Shown in pieces: positions 50,977 through 62,739 of a DNA stretch of 64,000 bases. The notes below the pieces were generated by a model. It was not told where the DNA came from and ran no database searches. It was given only the letters and a program-made list of their open reading frames with translations. Within the stretch, counting starts at the first letter, position 1; each line of letters starts with the position of its first letter. Source of the stretch: Nocardioides abyssi (lineage in GTDB: Bacteria; Actinomycetota; Actinomycetes; Propionibacteriales; Nocardioidaceae). The stretch covers positions 248,001 to 312,000 of the forward strand of contig NZ_JAUHJR010000004.1 of NCBI RefSeq assembly GCF_030412915.1, written 5' to 3'. The translations under genes were made by a program, and so were the position numbers.

Positions 50977-51933
50977 TCAGCGGGTGAGCAGCGGGTCGAG
51001 GGCGACCGCGACGAAGAGGAGCGAGAGGTAGAGGTTCGAGGAGTGGAAGAGCCGCATCGGCTGGATGGTGGCGAGGTCCTCGGTGTCGCGGGCCCGGGCG
51101 TGCATGCGGTGCGCCTCGAGCAGGAAGACGGCGCCGAGGACGGCGGCCGCGACCGGGTAGGCCGCGCCGGTGCCGGCGACGGGCCACAGCAGCAGCGAGG
51201 TCGCGACCATGACCCAGCTGTAGATGACGATCTGCCGGCCGACCTCGCGGGCCGGCTTGACCACCGGCAGCATCGGGACGTCGACGTTCGCGTAGTCCTC
51301 GCGGTAGCGCAGCGCGAGCGCCCAGGTGTGCGGCGGGGTCCAGAAGAAGACCACCATGAACAGCACGACCGGCACCCACGACAGCTCGCCGGTCACCGCG
51401 GTCCAGCCGATGAGGGCCGGGAAGCAGCCGGCCAGCCCGCCCCAGACGATGTTCTGGGTCGTGCGGCGCTTGAGCAGCATCGTGTAGACGAAGACGTAGA
51501 ACGCGTTGGCGCCGAGCGACAGCCCGGCCGAGAGCGGGTTCACCCACAGCAGCAGCACCGCGGTCGAGAGCGCCGCGAGCACGAAGCCGAAGACGAGCGC
51601 CGCGGTCGGCGAGACGATGTGGCGGGGCAGCGCGCGGCGCCGGGTGCGGCGCATCTGCTCGTCGATGTCGCGGTCGTAGACGCAGTTGAACACGGAGGCC
51701 GAGCCGGCCGAGAACGTCCCGCCGACGACGGTCGCGAGCACCAGGCCGAGCTCGGGGATGCCCCGGTCGGCGAAGAACATCACCGGCACGGTGGTGAGCA
51801 GGAGCAGCTCGATGACGCGCGGCTTGGTGAGTCCGACGTACGCCGCGACGACGTCGCGCACCGACGCCCGGGGGGTCGGCTCGCCGGGCTCGTGCCGCTC
51901 GGGAGCGGTGGCCGACCGGCCGACGTGGGTCAC
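50977..51933 (-). CDS. ctaB: Protoheme IX farnesyltransferase (heme O synthase)
   Basis: A 318-residue UbiA-superfamily prenyltransferase with about nine helices. VFNCVYDRDIDEQMRRTRRR is the first Asp-rich (NxxxDxxxD) site. VGLTKPRVIELLL near the N terminus and YREDYANVDVPMLPVV in the second Asp-rich region are COX10/CtaB features. It adds farnesyl to heme B to form heme O. The GTG at 51933 has GAGG about 8 bases upstream. A TAGACT box (51973-51978, minus strand) supplies a promoter. Confidence 0.93.
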   Translation of the reverse strand: MTHVGRSATAPERHEPGEPTPRASVRDVVAAYVGLTKPRVIELLLLTTVPVMFFADRGIPELGLVLATVVGGTFSAGSASVFNCVYDRDIDEQMRRTRRRALPRHIVSPTAALVFGFVLAALSTAVLLLWVNPLSAGLSLGANAFYVFVYTMLLKRRTTQNIVWGGLAGCFPALIGWTAVTGELSWVPVVLFMVVFFWTPPHTWALALRYREDYANVDVPMLPVVKPAREVGRQIVIYSWVMVATSLLLWPVAGTGAAYPVAAAVLGAVFLLEAHRMHARARDTEDLATIQPMRLFHSSNLYLSLLFVAVALDPLLTR

Positions 51934-51972
51934 GGGATCCTCGGGTGTGTTCGGGAGCGTGGAGCGGGTGTG

Positions 51973-51998
51973 AGTCTAGCCCCCGGGGTCAGTAGGCT
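51973..51998. promoter_or_regulatory. Divergent promoters for ctaB and tkt
   Basis: A TAGACT (minus, read from 51978 down to 51973) and a TAGGCT (plus, 51993-51998) lie back to back in the 154-base gap. They are spaced for transcription of ctaB and tkt in opposite directions. The tkt leader would be about 80 bases. No clear -35 boxes are seen. Confidence 0.45.
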
Positions 51999-52087
51999 CG
52001 GAAACGCCCGAGCCCCGACCGCCGCCCGGTGTGAGCGGTCTCTCGCCGGGCGTGGACCCGGATCACCCCCACCCCGAAAGGTTCCTC

Positions 52088-54205
52088 GTGACGACTGTGC
52101 CCGACCTCGAGTGGAGCGACCTCGACGACAAGGCGGTGGACACGGCCCGGGTGCTGGCGATGGACGCGGTCCAGCGGGTGGGCAACGGCCACCCCGGCAC
52201 CGCGATGAGCCTCGCGCCCGTGGCGTACCTGCTGTTCCAGAAGGTCATGCGCCACGACCCGGCCGACCCGACGTGGATCTCGCGCGACCGGTTCGTGCTC
52301 TCGTGCGGCCACTCCAGCATCACCCTCTACACGCAGCTGTTCCTCGGTGGCTTCGGCCTGGAACTGGAGGACATCAAGGCGCTGCGCACGTGGGGCTCCA
52401 AGACCCCCGGCCACCCCGAGCTCGGTCACACCGCCGGCGTCGAGGTGACCACCGGCCCGCTGGGCCAGGGCGTCGCCAACGCGGTCGGCATGGCGATGTC
52501 GGCCCGCCGCGCGCACGGGCTGCTCGACCCCGACGCCGCCGACGGCGAGAGCCTCTTCGACCACCACGTCTACGCGCTGTGCTCCGACGGCGACCTGCAG
52601 GAGGGCGTGAGCGGCGAGGCGTCCTCGATCGCCGGCACCCAGCAGCTGGGCAACCTGACGGTCGTCTACGACCGCAACCGGATCTCGATCGAGGGCGACA
52701 CCGACGTCGCGTTCACCGAGGACGTGGCCCAGCGCTACGAGTCCTACGGCTGGCACGTCCAGACCGTCGACTGGACCAACGGCGGCAAGGAGTACCGCGA
52801 GGACGTCCCCGCGCTGCACGCCGCGATCGCCGCGGCCCGCGAGGTCACCGACCGGCCCTCGATGATCGTCCTCGACACGATCATCGCCTGGCCCGCCCCC
52901 AACGCCCAGGGCACCGAGAAGGCGCACGGCAGCGCGCTCGGCGACGACGAGGTCGCGGCCACCAAGGAGATCCTCGGCTGGGACCCCGAGCAGCGCTTCC
53001 AGGTGCCGCCGGAGGTCCTCGAGCACACCCGCCAGCTCCGCACCCGCGGGTCGGGCTGGGGCAAGGAGTGGGACGAGCAGTACGCCGCGTGGGCGGCCGC
53101 GAACCCCGAGCGCGAGGCCCTGCTGCACCGGCTGAAGCAGCGCGAGCTGCCCGAGGGCCTGGCCGACGTGCTGCCGACCTTCGAGGCCGACGCCAAGGGC
53201 GTGGCCACCCGGTCGGCGTCCGGCAAGGTCATCAACGCCCTCGCCCCGGTGCTGCCGGAGCTGTGGGGCGGCTCGGCCGACCTCGCGGGCTCCAACAACA
53301 CCACCATCGAGTCGGCGCCGTCGTTCATCCCCGAGGGCCGCAGCACCCGCGACTGGACGGGCGACCCGTTCCAGGGCCGCGTGCTCCACTTCGGCATCCG
53401 CGAGCACGGCATGGGCGCGATCATGAACGGCATCGCCGCCGACAAGCTGACCCGCGTCTTCGGCGGCACGTTCCTGACGTTCTCCGACTACATGCGCGGC
53501 TCGGTCCGGGTGGCGGCGCTCAGCCAGCTGCCGGTCACCTACGTGTGGACCCACGACTCGATCGGTCTCGGCGAGGACGGGCCGACGCACCAGCCGATCG
53601 AGCACCTGGCGGCGCTGCGCGCGATGCCGGGCCTCGACGTCGTCCGCCCGGCCGACGCCAACGAGACCGCCGCCGCGTGGCTGGCGATCCTCGGCCACGT
53701 CGACCGCCCGGCCGCGCTGGCGCTGACCCGCCAGAACGTCCCGGTCTTCCCGCGCGGCACCGACGCCGAGACTGGTGAGCACTGGGCCACCACCGACGAC
53801 GTCGCCAAGGGCGCCTACGTCCTGGTCGACGCCGAGAGCGGCGACCCCGACGTGATCCTCATGGGCACCGGCTCGGAGGTGCAGCTGGCCGTCGAGGCGC
53901 GCGAGCTGCTCGCCGCCGACGGCATCGCCGCCCGCGTGGTGTCGATGCCCTGCCTGGAGTGGTTCGAGGCCCAGTCGACGGCGTACCGCGAGACGGTGCT
54001 GCCGCCGACGGTCAAGGCGCGGGTCTCGGTCGAGGCCGGCGTCAAGCAGGGCTGGCGCGAGTACGTCGGCGACCACGGCCAGATCGTCTCCATCGACCGC
54101 TACGGCGCCTCGGCCGACTACGCCCGCATCTACGAGGAGTACGGCATCACCGCCCGCGCCGTCGCCGACGCCGCGAAGGACAGCCTGCGCGTCGCCACGG
54201 AGTGA
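52088..54205 (+). CDS. tkt: Transketolase
   Basis: A 705-residue thiamine-diphosphate enzyme of the pentose phosphate pathway. [61 protein letters not shown] (the GDG...N TPP/metal motif) and [20 protein letters not shown] are all as expected. It moves two-carbon units between sugar phosphates. The GTG at 52088 follows GAAAGG at 52075-52080. It heads the tkt-tal-pgi-pgl operon. Confidence 0.96.
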   Translation: MTTVPDLEWSDLDDKAVDTARVLAMDAVQRVGNGHPGTAMSLAPVAYLLFQKVMRHDPADPTWISRDRFVLSCGHSSITLYTQLFLGGFGLELEDIKALRTWGSKTPGHPELGHTAGVEVTTGPLGQGVANAVGMAMSARRAHGLLDPDAADGESLFDHHVYALCSDGDLQEGVSGEASSIAGTQQLGNLTVVYDRNRISIEGDTDVAFTEDVAQRYESYGWHVQTVDWTNGGKEYREDVPALHAAIAAAREVTDRPSMIVLDTIIAWPAPNAQGTEKAHGSALGDDEVAATKEILGWDPEQRFQVPPEVLEHTRQLRTRGSGWGKEWDEQYAAWAAANPEREALLHRLKQRELPEGLADVLPTFEADAKGVATRSASGKVINALAPVLPELWGGSADLAGSNNTTIESAPSFIPEGRSTRDWTGDPFQGRVLHFGIREHGMGAIMNGIAADKLTRVFGGTFLTFSDYMRGSVRVAALSQLPVTYVWTHDSIGLGEDGPTHQPIEHLAALRAMPGLDVVRPADANETAAAWLAILGHVDRPAALALTRQNVPVFPRGTDAETGEHWATTDDVAKGAYVLVDAESGDPDVILMGTGSEVQLAVEARELLAADGIAARVVSMPCLEWFEAQSTAYRETVLPPTVKARVSVEAGVKQGWREYVGDHGQIVSIDRYGASADYARIYEEYGITARAVADAAKDSLRVATE

Positions 54206-54214
54206 CGCCGGGCC

Positions 54215-54232
54215 GCCCCGGGTACCCGGGGC
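54215..54232 (+). terminator. 18-bp perfect palindrome between tkt and tal
   Basis: GCCCCGGGTACCCGGGGC is perfectly self-complementary, 10 bases after the tkt stop and just before the tal ribosome-binding site (TAGGAGGG). It can form a strong stem in the transcript. It might attenuate tal or protect the tkt mRNA end from decay. The purpose is unknown. Confidence 0.5.
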
Positions 54233-54257
54233 ACAGACTTCTAGGAGGGACTACGCA

Positions 54258-55364
54258 GTGAGTGATCGTCTGAAGGCACTGGCCGACGCCGGGGTGTCGA
54301 TCTGGCTCGACGACCTGTCGCGCGAGCGCATCGAGACCGGCAACCTGGCCGAGCTCGTCGAGCAGCGCTCCGTCGTGGGCGTGACCACCAACCCGACCAT
54401 CTTCGCCTCCGCCATCGCGGACGGCGAGCGGTACGACGAGCAGGTGCGCAAGCTCGTCGCCGAGGGCCGCCCGGTCGACGAGGTCATCTTCGAGCTGACC
54501 ACCGAGGACGTCCGCAACGCCTGCGACGTGCTGGCCCCCGTGGCCGAGCGCACCGCCGACGACGGCCGGGTCTCGATCGAGGTCGAGCCCGACCTCGCCA
54601 ACGACACCGAGGGCACCATCGCCTCGGCCCGTCTGCTGTGGCAGGCCGTCGACCGGCCGAACGCGCTGATCAAGATCCCGGCCACCCTCGAGGGGCTGCC
54701 GGCGATCACCACCGCGATCGCAGAGGGCATCAGCGTCAACGTGACGCTGATCTTCAGCGAGGCGCGCTACCGCGACGTCATGGACGCCTACCTCACCGGC
54801 CTCGAGCAGGCCCGCGAGGCCGGCCACGACCTCTCGACGATCCGCTCGGTGGCGTCGTTCTTCGTCTCCCGGGTGGACTCCGAGGTCGACAAGCGGCTCG
54901 AGGCGGTCGGCACCGACATCGCGCTCGCGCTGCGCGGCAAGGCCGCGGTCGCCAACGCGCTCGTGGCGTACGACGCGTTCGCCGAGGTCGTCGCGTCCGA
55001 TCGCTGGCGTGCGCTCGCCGACGCCGGCGCGACGATGCAGCGCCCGCTGTGGGCGTCGACCGGCGTGAAGAACCCGGACTACGACGACACGATGTACGTC
55101 ACCGGCCTCGTCGTCCCGGACACCGTCAACACCATGCCGGAGAAGACCCTCGAGGCCTTCGCCGACCACGGCGAGGTGCTCGGCGACGTCGTCACCGGCA
55201 AGGGCGGCGAGGGCCGGGCGATCCTCGAGCGGCTCACCGAGGTCGGCGTCGACTTCGACGACGTGCTCCTCGTGCTCGAGCAGGAGGGTGTCGAGAAGTT
55301 CAAGAAGTCCTGGACCGAGCTGGTCGAGACCGTCCGGGGCCAGATGGAGAAGGCCGGCGCGTGA
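54258..55364 (+). CDS. tal: Transaldolase
   Basis: A 368-residue class-I transaldolase of the longer actinobacterial type. [13 protein letters not shown] is the N-terminal phosphate region and [18 protein letters not shown] holds the Schiff-base lysine. [11 protein letters not shown] and [16 protein letters not shown] follow. It exchanges three-carbon units between pentose-phosphate sugars. TAGGAGGG at 54242-54249 precedes the GTG start, and its stop overlaps pgi by 4 bases. Confidence 0.95.
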   Translation: MSDRLKALADAGVSIWLDDLSRERIETGNLAELVEQRSVVGVTTNPTIFASAIADGERYDEQVRKLVAEGRPVDEVIFELTTEDVRNACDVLAPVAERTADDGRVSIEVEPDLANDTEGTIASARLLWQAVDRPNALIKIPATLEGLPAITTAIAEGISVNVTLIFSEARYRDVMDAYLTGLEQAREAGHDLSTIRSVASFFVSRVDSEVDKRLEAVGTDIALALRGKAAVANALVAYDAFAEVVASDRWRALADAGATMQRPLWASTGVKNPDYDDTMYVTGLVVPDTVNTMPEKTLEAFADHGEVLGDVVTGKGGEGRAILERLTEVGVDFDDVLLVLEQEGVEKFKKSWTELVETVRGQMEKAGA

Positions 55365-57040
55365 CCGCTGCGCCGGTGGACCCGACCTCGACGTCCGCCT
55401 GGTCGCGGCTGCGGTCGCTCGCGGCGGACTTCTCCCCCGACCTGCGGTCCTGGTTCGCCCAGGACCCGGGTCGGGTCGAGCGGCTGACGCGGACCGCCGG
55501 CGACCTGCGGGTCGACCTGTCGAAGGCGCTGGTCGACGACGACGTCCTCGCCGCGCTGCTGGACCTGGCCGAGGAGGTCGGGGTGGCGGCGCGGCGGGAC
55601 GCCATGCTCCGCGGTGAGCGGATCAACGTCACCGAGGACCGTGCGGTGCTGCACACCGCGCTGCGCCTCCCCCGCGACACCCCGGCCAAGCGCCGCCCGG
55701 TGGTCGACGGGCAGGACGTCGTGGCCGACGTGCACGAGGTGCTCGACCGGGTCTACGCGTTCGCCGACCGGGTCCGCAGCGGCGCCTGGACCGGTGCCAC
55801 CGGCGCGCGGGTCCGCACGGTCGTCAACATCGGCATCGGCGGGTCCGACCTCGGACCGGTCATGGCCTACGAGGCGCTGGCGGCGTACCGCCAGGAGGGC
55901 CTCGAGTGCCGGTTCATCAGCAACATCGACCCCACCGACGCCGCCACGACCCTGGCGGGGCTCGACCCGGCGTCGACGCTCTTCGTCGTGTCCAGCAAGA
56001 CCTTCGGCACGCTGGAGACCCTCACCAACGCACGCCTGTGCCGCCAGTGGCTGCTCGACGGGCTCAGGTCCGCCGGCGCCGAGGTCGACGAGCGTGCGGC
56101 CGTCGCCCAGCACTTCGTGGCCGTCTCCACGGCGCTGGACAAGGTCGCGGACTTCGGCATCGACCCCGACAACGCCTTCGGGTTCTGGGACTGGGTCGGC
56201 GGGCGCTACTCGCTCGACTCCGCCATCGGCACCTCCCTGGCGATCGCGATCGGGCCCGAGCGGTTCGCGGAGATGCTGGCCGGCTTCCACGCGATGGACG
56301 AGCACTTCCGCACCGCGGCGCCGGCCGACAACGTGCCGCTGCTCATGGGCCTGCTCAACGTCTGGTACGCCGACTTCCTCGGCGCCGGCACGCACGCGGT
56401 CCTCCCCTACTCCCAGCTGCTGCACCGCTTCCCGGCGTACCTCCAGCAGCTGACGATGGAGTCCAACGGCAAGGGCGTCCGGTGGGACGGCAGCCCCGTC
56501 ACGGCCGGGACCGGCGAGGTCTTCTGGGGCGAGCCCGGCACCAACGGCCAGCACGCGTTCTACCAGCTCATTCACCAGGGCACCCGGCTCGTGCCGGCGG
56601 ACTTCATCGCCTTCGCCAACCCGGCCTACCCGCTCGCCGACGGCGACGAGGACGTCCACGAGCTGTTCCTCGCCAACTTCCTCGCCCAGACCCGGGCGCT
56701 GGCGTTCGGCAAGACCGCCGACGAGGTCCGCGCGGAGGGCACCGACGAGTCCGTCGTGCCGGCGCGGGTCTTCTCCGGCAACCGGCCGACCACGTCGATC
56801 ATCGCCCCCGACCTCACGCCGTCGGTGCTCGGACAGCTGGTCGCGCTCTACGAGCACATCACCTTCACCCAGGGCGTCGTCTGGGGCATCGACAGCTTCG
56901 ACCAGTGGGGCGTCGAGCTCGGCAAGCAGCTCGCCCAGGAGGTCGGGCCCGCGCTGTCCGGCGACGCCGACACGCTGGCCGAGCAGGACGCCTCGACCCG
57001 CGCCCTCATCGCCTACTACCAGGAGCACCGCCGCCGATGA
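55361..57040 (+). CDS. pgi: Glucose-6-phosphate isomerase
   Basis: A 559-residue phosphoglucose isomerase. [18 protein letters not shown] is the sugar-phosphate motif, and [34 protein letters not shown] and [11 protein letters not shown] follow as expected. [29 protein letters not shown] contains the catalytic His region. It interconverts glucose-6-phosphate and fructose-6-phosphate. Residues before ~40 are a variable N terminus. The start overlaps tal, and the stop overlaps pgl (ATGA). Confidence 0.95.
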   Translation: MTAAPVDPTSTSAWSRLRSLAADFSPDLRSWFAQDPGRVERLTRTAGDLRVDLSKALVDDDVLAALLDLAEEVGVAARRDAMLRGERINVTEDRAVLHTALRLPRDTPAKRRPVVDGQDVVADVHEVLDRVYAFADRVRSGAWTGATGARVRTVVNIGIGGSDLGPVMAYEALAAYRQEGLECRFISNIDPTDAATTLAGLDPASTLFVVSSKTFGTLETLTNARLCRQWLLDGLRSAGAEVDERAAVAQHFVAVSTALDKVADFGIDPDNAFGFWDWVGGRYSLDSAIGTSLAIAIGPERFAEMLAGFHAMDEHFRTAAPADNVPLLMGLLNVWYADFLGAGTHAVLPYSQLLHRFPAYLQQLTMESNGKGVRWDGSPVTAGTGEVFWGEPGTNGQHAFYQLIHQGTRLVPADFIAFANPAYPLADGDEDVHELFLANFLAQTRALAFGKTADEVRAEGTDESVVPARVFSGNRPTTSIIAPDLTPSVLGQLVALYEHITFTQGVVWGIDSFDQWGVELGKQLAQEVGPALSGDADTLAEQDASTRALIAYYQEHRRR

Positions 57041-57786
57041 GCACTCCCCGCATCGAGGTCCACGACGACGACCGCGCGCTCGCGACGGCGGTCGCCGGCG
57101 AGCTGCTCACCCGCCTCGTCGACGCCCAGGCCGCCGGCCGCGTGCCCCACGTCGCGCTGACGGGCGGCACGATCGCCGAGGTCGTGCACGGCGAGATCGC
57201 CCGCCTCGCGGCGTCCTCGGAGGTCGACTGGACCCGCGTCGAGCTCTGGTGGGGCGACGAGCGCTTCGTCGAGCCCGGCTCCCCCGACCGCAACGCCGGT
57301 CAGGCGCGGGCAGCGTTCCTCGACGTCGTCGGCGTCCCCGCCGAGCACGTCCACGAGGTCCCGACGACCGCCGAGTGCGGCACCGTGGAGGAGGCCGCGA
57401 CGGCGTACGCCGAGGCGTTGCGCGCGCACGGCGGCGGCGGGTTCGAGGTGGTCATGCTCGGGCTCGGCCCGGACGCCCACATCGCCTCGCTGTTCCCGGG
57501 CCACCCGGCCCTGGACACCATCGACGCGCTGACGGTCGCAGTGCGCGACTCCCCCAAGCCCCCGCCGGAGCGGGTGAGCCTGACCTTCGAGGCGCTCGCC
57601 GCCAACCGCGCGCTCTGGTTCCTCGTCAGCGGCGAGGGCAAGGCCGAGGCCGTCGCCCGCGCCCTGGCCGGCCGCACCGGTGCCGGCGGCGAGGTCGCCG
57701 ACGTGCACGACGTCCCGGCCGTCGGCGTCACCGGCGGCGAGGAGACCATCTGGTTCCTCGACCGCGCCTCCGCCTCGCAGCTCTGA
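57037..57786 (+). CDS. pgl: 6-phosphogluconolactonase
   Basis: A 249-residue enzyme (DevB type) with [54 protein letters not shown] and [15 protein letters not shown], all typical motifs. It hydrolyses 6-phosphogluconolactone in the oxidative pentose phosphate pathway. Usually zwf and opcA stand between the transaldolase genes and pgl in actinobacteria, and here pgl directly overlaps pgi. The glucose-6-phosphate dehydrogenase gene must therefore be elsewhere or lost. Confidence 0.93.
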   Translation: MSTPRIEVHDDDRALATAVAGELLTRLVDAQAAGRVPHVALTGGTIAEVVHGEIARLAASSEVDWTRVELWWGDERFVEPGSPDRNAGQARAAFLDVVGVPAEHVHEVPTTAECGTVEEAATAYAEALRAHGGGGFEVVMLGLGPDAHIASLFPGHPALDTIDALTVAVRDSPKPPPERVSLTFEALAANRALWFLVSGEGKAEAVARALAGRTGAGGEVADVHDVPAVGVTGGEETIWFLDRASASQL

Positions 57787-57803
57787 CCCGCCGCCGGACG
57801 CCC

Positions 57804-57849
57804 AGGTCTCGAGACAGGCGCTGGCGCGCCTTCCTCAATCAGCCGGCGG
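57804..57849 (-). repeat. Single REP-like arm after pgl
   Basis: The reverse complement reads CCGGCTGATTGAGGAAGGCGCGCC and then CTGTCTCGAGACC, the same family as the elements at 3231 and 16095. It lies in the 75-base gap between the convergent pgl and rbpA genes and may act in termination. Confidence 0.7.
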
Positions 57850-57861
57850 CTGCGGAGCCAC

Positions 57862-58221
57862 TCAGAAGATCAGGTCGCCGGACTTGCGGCGCGAGCGGAG
57901 CAGCTGGAGCGCCTCGTCGAGGATGTCGGCGGCCTCCTTGTCGGAGCGCCGCTCCTTCACGTAGGCCAAGTGGGTCTTGTACGGCTCGATCTTTGGAGCC
58001 GGCGGGGGGTTCTCGGAGTCCATGCTGGCCGGCAGGCCGCACTTGGGGCAGTCCCAGGACTCGGGCACGGTGGCCTCGACCGAGAAGGTGACCACCGAGC
58101 GGTGGTCGTTGGAGCAGAAGTAGGTCACCGCCTGGCGGGGCGCGGCCTCGCCGCGCTCCGCCTCGCCCATCGGGCCGGCACCGACCCGGCTACCGCGAAT
58201 CGCGTTTCCTCCACCAGCCAC
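57862..58221 (-). CDS. rbpA: RNA polymerase-binding protein RbpA
   Basis: A 119-residue actinobacterial transcription factor. Residues 1-30 are the unstructured N-terminal tail, Cys36, His40, Cys58 and Cys61 (FCSNDH and WDCPKCG) mark the zinc-ribbon-like core, and YKTHLAYVKERRSDKEAADILDEALQLLRSRR is the basic linker plus sigma-interaction domain. It stabilises RNA polymerase with housekeeping sigma on promoters. It is divergently placed from nothing in the immediate gap; secG precedes it on the same strand, 57 bases upstream. Confidence 0.94.
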   Translation of the reverse strand: MAGGGNAIRGSRVGAGPMGEAERGEAAPRQAVTYFCSNDHRSVVTFSVEATVPESWDCPKCGLPASMDSENPPPAPKIEPYKTHLAYVKERRSDKEAADILDEALQLLRSRRKSGDLIF

Positions 58222-58278
58222 GTGCGTACTCCCTTTCCGGAGCTTTCGGGTATCAGGGGGTCGGGGGCCGTCTGCTGC

Positions 58279-58509
58279 CTAGTAGGCGAGCAGGAGGCCC
58301 AGGGCGATGACGGTCGCGAACCAGATGACACCGATGCCGACGGTCAGCCGGTCGAGGTTCCGCTCGGCGACCGAGGAGCCACCCAGCGAGCTGGAGACGC
58401 CACCGCCGAACATGTCGGAGAGGCCGCCGCCACGACCCTTGTGCAGGAGCACGAGGAGGATCATGAAGGCGCTCGTGGCCATGAGGATGACGGTGAAGAG
58501 TGTTTCCAC
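58279..58509 (-). CDS. secG: Preprotein translocase subunit SecG
   Basis: A 76-residue membrane protein with two helices (LFTVILMATSAFMILLVLLH and LTVGIGVIWFATVIALGLLL) and the loop KGRGGGLSDMFGGGVSSSLGGSSVAERNLDR, the classic SecG pattern with a Gly/Ser-rich stretch and AERNLDR. It is part of the SecYEG channel. The GTG start lies 29 bases after tpiA. The gap-pgk-tpiA-secG arrangement is standard. Confidence 0.94.
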   Translation of the reverse strand: METLFTVILMATSAFMILLVLLHKGRGGGLSDMFGGGVSSSLGGSSVAERNLDRLTVGIGVIWFATVIALGLLLAY

Positions 58510-58538
58510 GGCTCGGATCCTACGTCAACGGTCGCCGG

Positions 58539-59333
58539 TCACAGGACCGGCATGTCGTAGTAGCGGCAGATCCCTGCGAACTCCTCGGCCTGCAGGCTCG
58601 CGCCGCCGACCAGGCAGCCGTCGACGTCGGGCTGCGCCATGATGCCGGCGACGTTCGCGGCCTTGACCGATCCGCCGTACAGCACGCGCACGGCGTCGGC
58701 CGCCTCGTCGCCGTGCGACGCACGGACGCACTCACGGACGGCCGCGCAGACCTCCTGCGCGTCGTCCGGGGTGGCGACCTCGCCGGTGCCGATCGCCCAG
58801 ACCGGCTCGTAGGCCACGACCAGCCCGGCCACCTGCTCGGCGCTCAGGCCCGCGAGCGAGCCGGTCACCTGGTTGACGCAGTGGTCGACCTGGCCGCCGG
58901 CCTGCCGCACCTCGAGGCCCTCGCCGACGCACACGATCGGGGTCATGCCGGCCGCGAGGGCGCGGACGGCCTTGGCGTTGACGACCTCGTCGGTCTCGGC
59001 GTGGTGCTCACGGCGCTCGGAGTGGCCGACCACGACGTAGGAGCAGCCGAGCTTGGCCAGCATCCCCGCCGAGATCTCGCCGGTGTAGGCGCCGGACTCG
59101 TGCATCGAGACGTCCTGCGCGCCGTACTTCACCGCGAGCCGGTCGCCGTCGACCAGCGTCTGGACCGACCGCAGGTCGGTGAACGGCGGGACCACGACGA
59201 CCTCCGCCTTGGCGTGGTCGTGCCGCTTGTCCGACAGCGTCCAGGCGAGCTTCTGGACCAGCACCACCGCTTCCTGGTGGTTGAGGTTCATCTTCCAGTT
59301 GCCCGCCATCAGCGGGGTCCGGGTCACTGCCAT
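58539..59333 (-). CDS. tpiA: Triosephosphate isomerase
   Basis: A 264-residue TIM barrel. [10 protein letters not shown] contains the Lys, [18 protein letters not shown] the catalytic His, and [16 protein letters not shown] the catalytic Glu and loop 6. [16 protein letters not shown] is the phosphate site. The ATG at 59333 is 1 base after the pgk stop. Confidence 0.96.
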   Translation of the reverse strand: MAVTRTPLMAGNWKMNLNHQEAVVLVQKLAWTLSDKRHDHAKAEVVVVPPFTDLRSVQTLVDGDRLAVKYGAQDVSMHESGAYTGEISAGMLAKLGCSYVVVGHSERREHHAETDEVVNAKAVRALAAGMTPIVCVGEGLEVRQAGGQVDHCVNQVTGSLAGLSAEQVAGLVVAYEPVWAIGTGEVATPDDAQEVCAAVRECVRASHGDEAADAVRVLYGGSVKAANVAGIMAQPDVDGCLVGGASLQAEEFAGICRYYDMPVL

Positions 59334-59334
59334 G

Positions 59335-60561
59335 TCAGTCGTCCTCCAGGACTCGAACGCCGGGCAGCTCCTTGCCCTCGAGGTACTCGAGGCTGGCACC
59401 GCCACCCGTGGAGATGTGGCCGAAGGCGTCCTCGGCGAAGCCGAGCGTCCGCACCGCGGCGGCGGAGTCGCCGCCACCGACCACCGAGAGCCCGCCGTCG
59501 GCGGTGACCTCGGTCAGCGCCTGGGCGACGGCACGGGTGCCCTCGGCGAACGCGTCGACCTCGAAGACCCCCATGGGGCCGTTCCAGAAGACCGTCCGGG
59601 CGCCGGTCAGCGCGCCGGCGAACGCCCGCGCGGAGTCCGGACCGATGTCGAGGCCGAGGCTGTCGGCCGGGATCTCGGAGGCCGCGACCACCTGCGGGGA
59701 CGGCGTGGTGTCGCCCGAGGGGAACGTCGTGTCGACCACGACGTCGGTCGGCAGGATCAGCTCGACGCCGCTCTCGGCCGCGCGCTGGAGGTACTCCCGG
59801 CAGACCTCGACCTGGTCCTTCTCCAGCAGGCTCTTGCCGACCTCGTGGCCCTGGGCCTTGAGGAAGGTGAAGACCATGCCGCCGCCGACGAGGAGCTTGT
59901 CGGCCTTGCCGAGCAGGTTGTCGATGACGCCGAGCTTGTCGGAGACCTTCGAGCCGCCCAGCACGACGACGTAGGGCCGCTCGGGCTCCACGGTCAGCCG
60001 GCGCAGCACCTCGATCTCGGCCTGGACGAGCCCACCGACGGCGTGCGGCAGCCGCTGCGCCACGTCGTACACCGAGGCCTGCTTGCGGTGGACGACGCCG
60101 AACCCGTCGGAGACGAAGACCTCGGCCAGCGACGCGAGCCGGTCGGCGAACGCGCCGCGCTCGGCGTCGTCCTTGCTGGTCTCGCCCGCCTCGAAGCGGA
60201 CGTTCTCCAGCACGGCGACCTGGCCGTCCTCGAGGCCGTGCACGACCTCGTGGGCCGACTCCCCCACGGTGTCGCGGGCGAAGCGGACCTCGCGGCCGAG
60301 CAGCTCGCCGAGCCGCTCGGCCACCGGGCGCAGGGAGTACGCCGGGTCCGGCGCGCCCTTCGGCCGTCCGAGGTGGGCGGTCACGACCACCCGCGCGCCG
60401 GCCTCGGCCAGCGTGCGGATGGTCGGGACGCTGGCGCGGATGCGGCCGTCGTCGGTGATCGTGCTGCCGTCGAGCGGGACGTTGAGGTCCGAGCGGACGA
60501 GGACGCGCTTGCCCGCGACCCCCTGCTCGACGAGGTCGGCGAGGGTGCTGTAGGACGCCAC
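59335..60561 (-). CDS. pgk: Phosphoglycerate kinase
   Basis: A 408-residue two-domain kinase. [40 protein letters not shown] and [10 protein letters not shown] are the N-domain motifs, and [30 protein letters not shown] and [12 protein letters not shown] the C-domain ones. It makes ATP from 1,3-bisphosphoglycerate. The GTG at 60561 follows the gap stop by 2 bases. Confidence 0.96.
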   Translation of the reverse strand: MASYSTLADLVEQGVAGKRVLVRSDLNVPLDGSTITDDGRIRASVPTIRTLAEAGARVVVTAHLGRPKGAPDPAYSLRPVAERLGELLGREVRFARDTVGESAHEVVHGLEDGQVAVLENVRFEAGETSKDDAERGAFADRLASLAEVFVSDGFGVVHRKQASVYDVAQRLPHAVGGLVQAEIEVLRRLTVEPERPYVVVLGGSKVSDKLGVIDNLLGKADKLLVGGGMVFTFLKAQGHEVGKSLLEKDQVEVCREYLQRAAESGVELILPTDVVVDTTFPSGDTTPSPQVVAASEIPADSLGLDIGPDSARAFAGALTGARTVFWNGPMGVFEVDAFAEGTRAVAQALTEVTADGGLSVVGGGDSAAAVRTLGFAEDAFGHISTGGGASLEYLEGKELPGVRVLEDD

Positions 60562-60563
60562 GG

Positions 60564-61706
<1,143 letters not shown>

Positions 61707-62693
61707 TCAGGCCTCCTCGGCCAGCATCTCCGGGGTCAGCGACGACTCGGTGTCGGGGATGCCGAGCTCCTCGGCGCGCTTGTCGGCCATGGCCAGCAGG
61801 CGGCGGATGCGGCCGGCGATCGCGTCCTTGGTGAGCACCGGCTCGTGCAGCTGGCCGAGCTCCTCGAGGGAGGCCTGCTTGTGCTCCAGGCGCAGCGCGC
61901 CGGCCATCTTGAGGTGGTCGGGGACCTCGTCGCCGAGGATCTCCATGGCCCGCTCGACGCGGGCGCCGGCGGCGACCGCGGCGCGGGCCGAGCGACGGAG
62001 GTTGGCGTCGTCGAAGTTGGCCAGGCGGTTGGCGGTCGCGCGGACCTCGCGCCGCATCCGGCGCTCCTCCCAGGCCATCAACGACTCGTGGGCGCCGAGC
62101 CGGGTCAGCAGCTGGCCGATGGCGTCGCCGTCGCGGATGACCACGCGGTCGACGCCGCGGACCTCGCGGGCCTTCGCGGCGATGCCGAGCCGGCGGGCGA
62201 CGCCGACGAGCGCCAGCGCGGCCTCGGGACCGGGGCAGGTGACCTCGAGGGAGGAGGACCGGCCGGGCTCGGTCAGCGAGCCGTGGGCCAGGAACGCCCC
62301 GCGCCACGCGGCCACCGCGTCGCAGCCGCCGCCGGAGACGACGGCCGGCGGCAGCCCGCGGACCGGGCGGCCGCGCTGGTCGAGCAGGCCCGTCTGGCGG
62401 GCCAGCGCCTCGCCGTCGCGGACGATCCGGACGAGGTAGCGGCTGCCCCGTCGGATGCCGTTGCCCTGCACCATCACCACGTCGGACTGGTGGCCGTAGA
62501 CCTCGGCGATGTCCTTGCGCAGCCGTCGCGCCGCAGCGCCCGTGTCCAGCTCGGCCTCGATGACGATGCGTCCGCTGACGATGTGCAGGCCACCGGCGAA
62601 GCGCAGCATGGTGGCCACTTCCGCCTTGCGGCAGCAGGTCTTCGTGATCTGGGTGCTGGCCAGCTCAGCCTTCACCTGTGCCGTCATCGCCAT
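61707..62693 (-). CDS. whiA: Sporulation/division transcription factor WhiA
   Basis: A 328-residue WhiA with an N-terminal LAGLIDADG-like fold ([38 protein letters not shown]) and a C-terminal helix-turn-helix ([38 protein letters not shown]). In Streptomyces WhiA pairs with WhiB to switch on division genes. In other actinobacteria it is conserved without a sporulation cycle. The ATG at 62693 was preferred over the frame-open extension to 62735 and over the ATG at 62687. Confidence 0.95.
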   Translation of the reverse strand: MAMTAQVKAELASTQITKTCCRKAEVATMLRFAGGLHIVSGRIVIEAELDTGAAARRLRKDIAEVYGHQSDVVMVQGNGIRRGSRYLVRIVRDGEALARQTGLLDQRGRPVRGLPPAVVSGGGCDAVAAWRGAFLAHGSLTEPGRSSSLEVTCPGPEAALALVGVARRLGIAAKAREVRGVDRVVIRDGDAIGQLLTRLGAHESLMAWEERRMRREVRATANRLANFDDANLRRSARAAVAAGARVERAMEILGDEVPDHLKMAGALRLEHKQASLEELGQLHEPVLTKDAIAGRIRRLLAMADKRAEELGIPDTESSLTPEMLAEEA

Positions 62694-62739
62694 GAGGCGC
62701 ATCCTCGCACGCGGGTCAACGACGTCCGGCAGCAACCGG

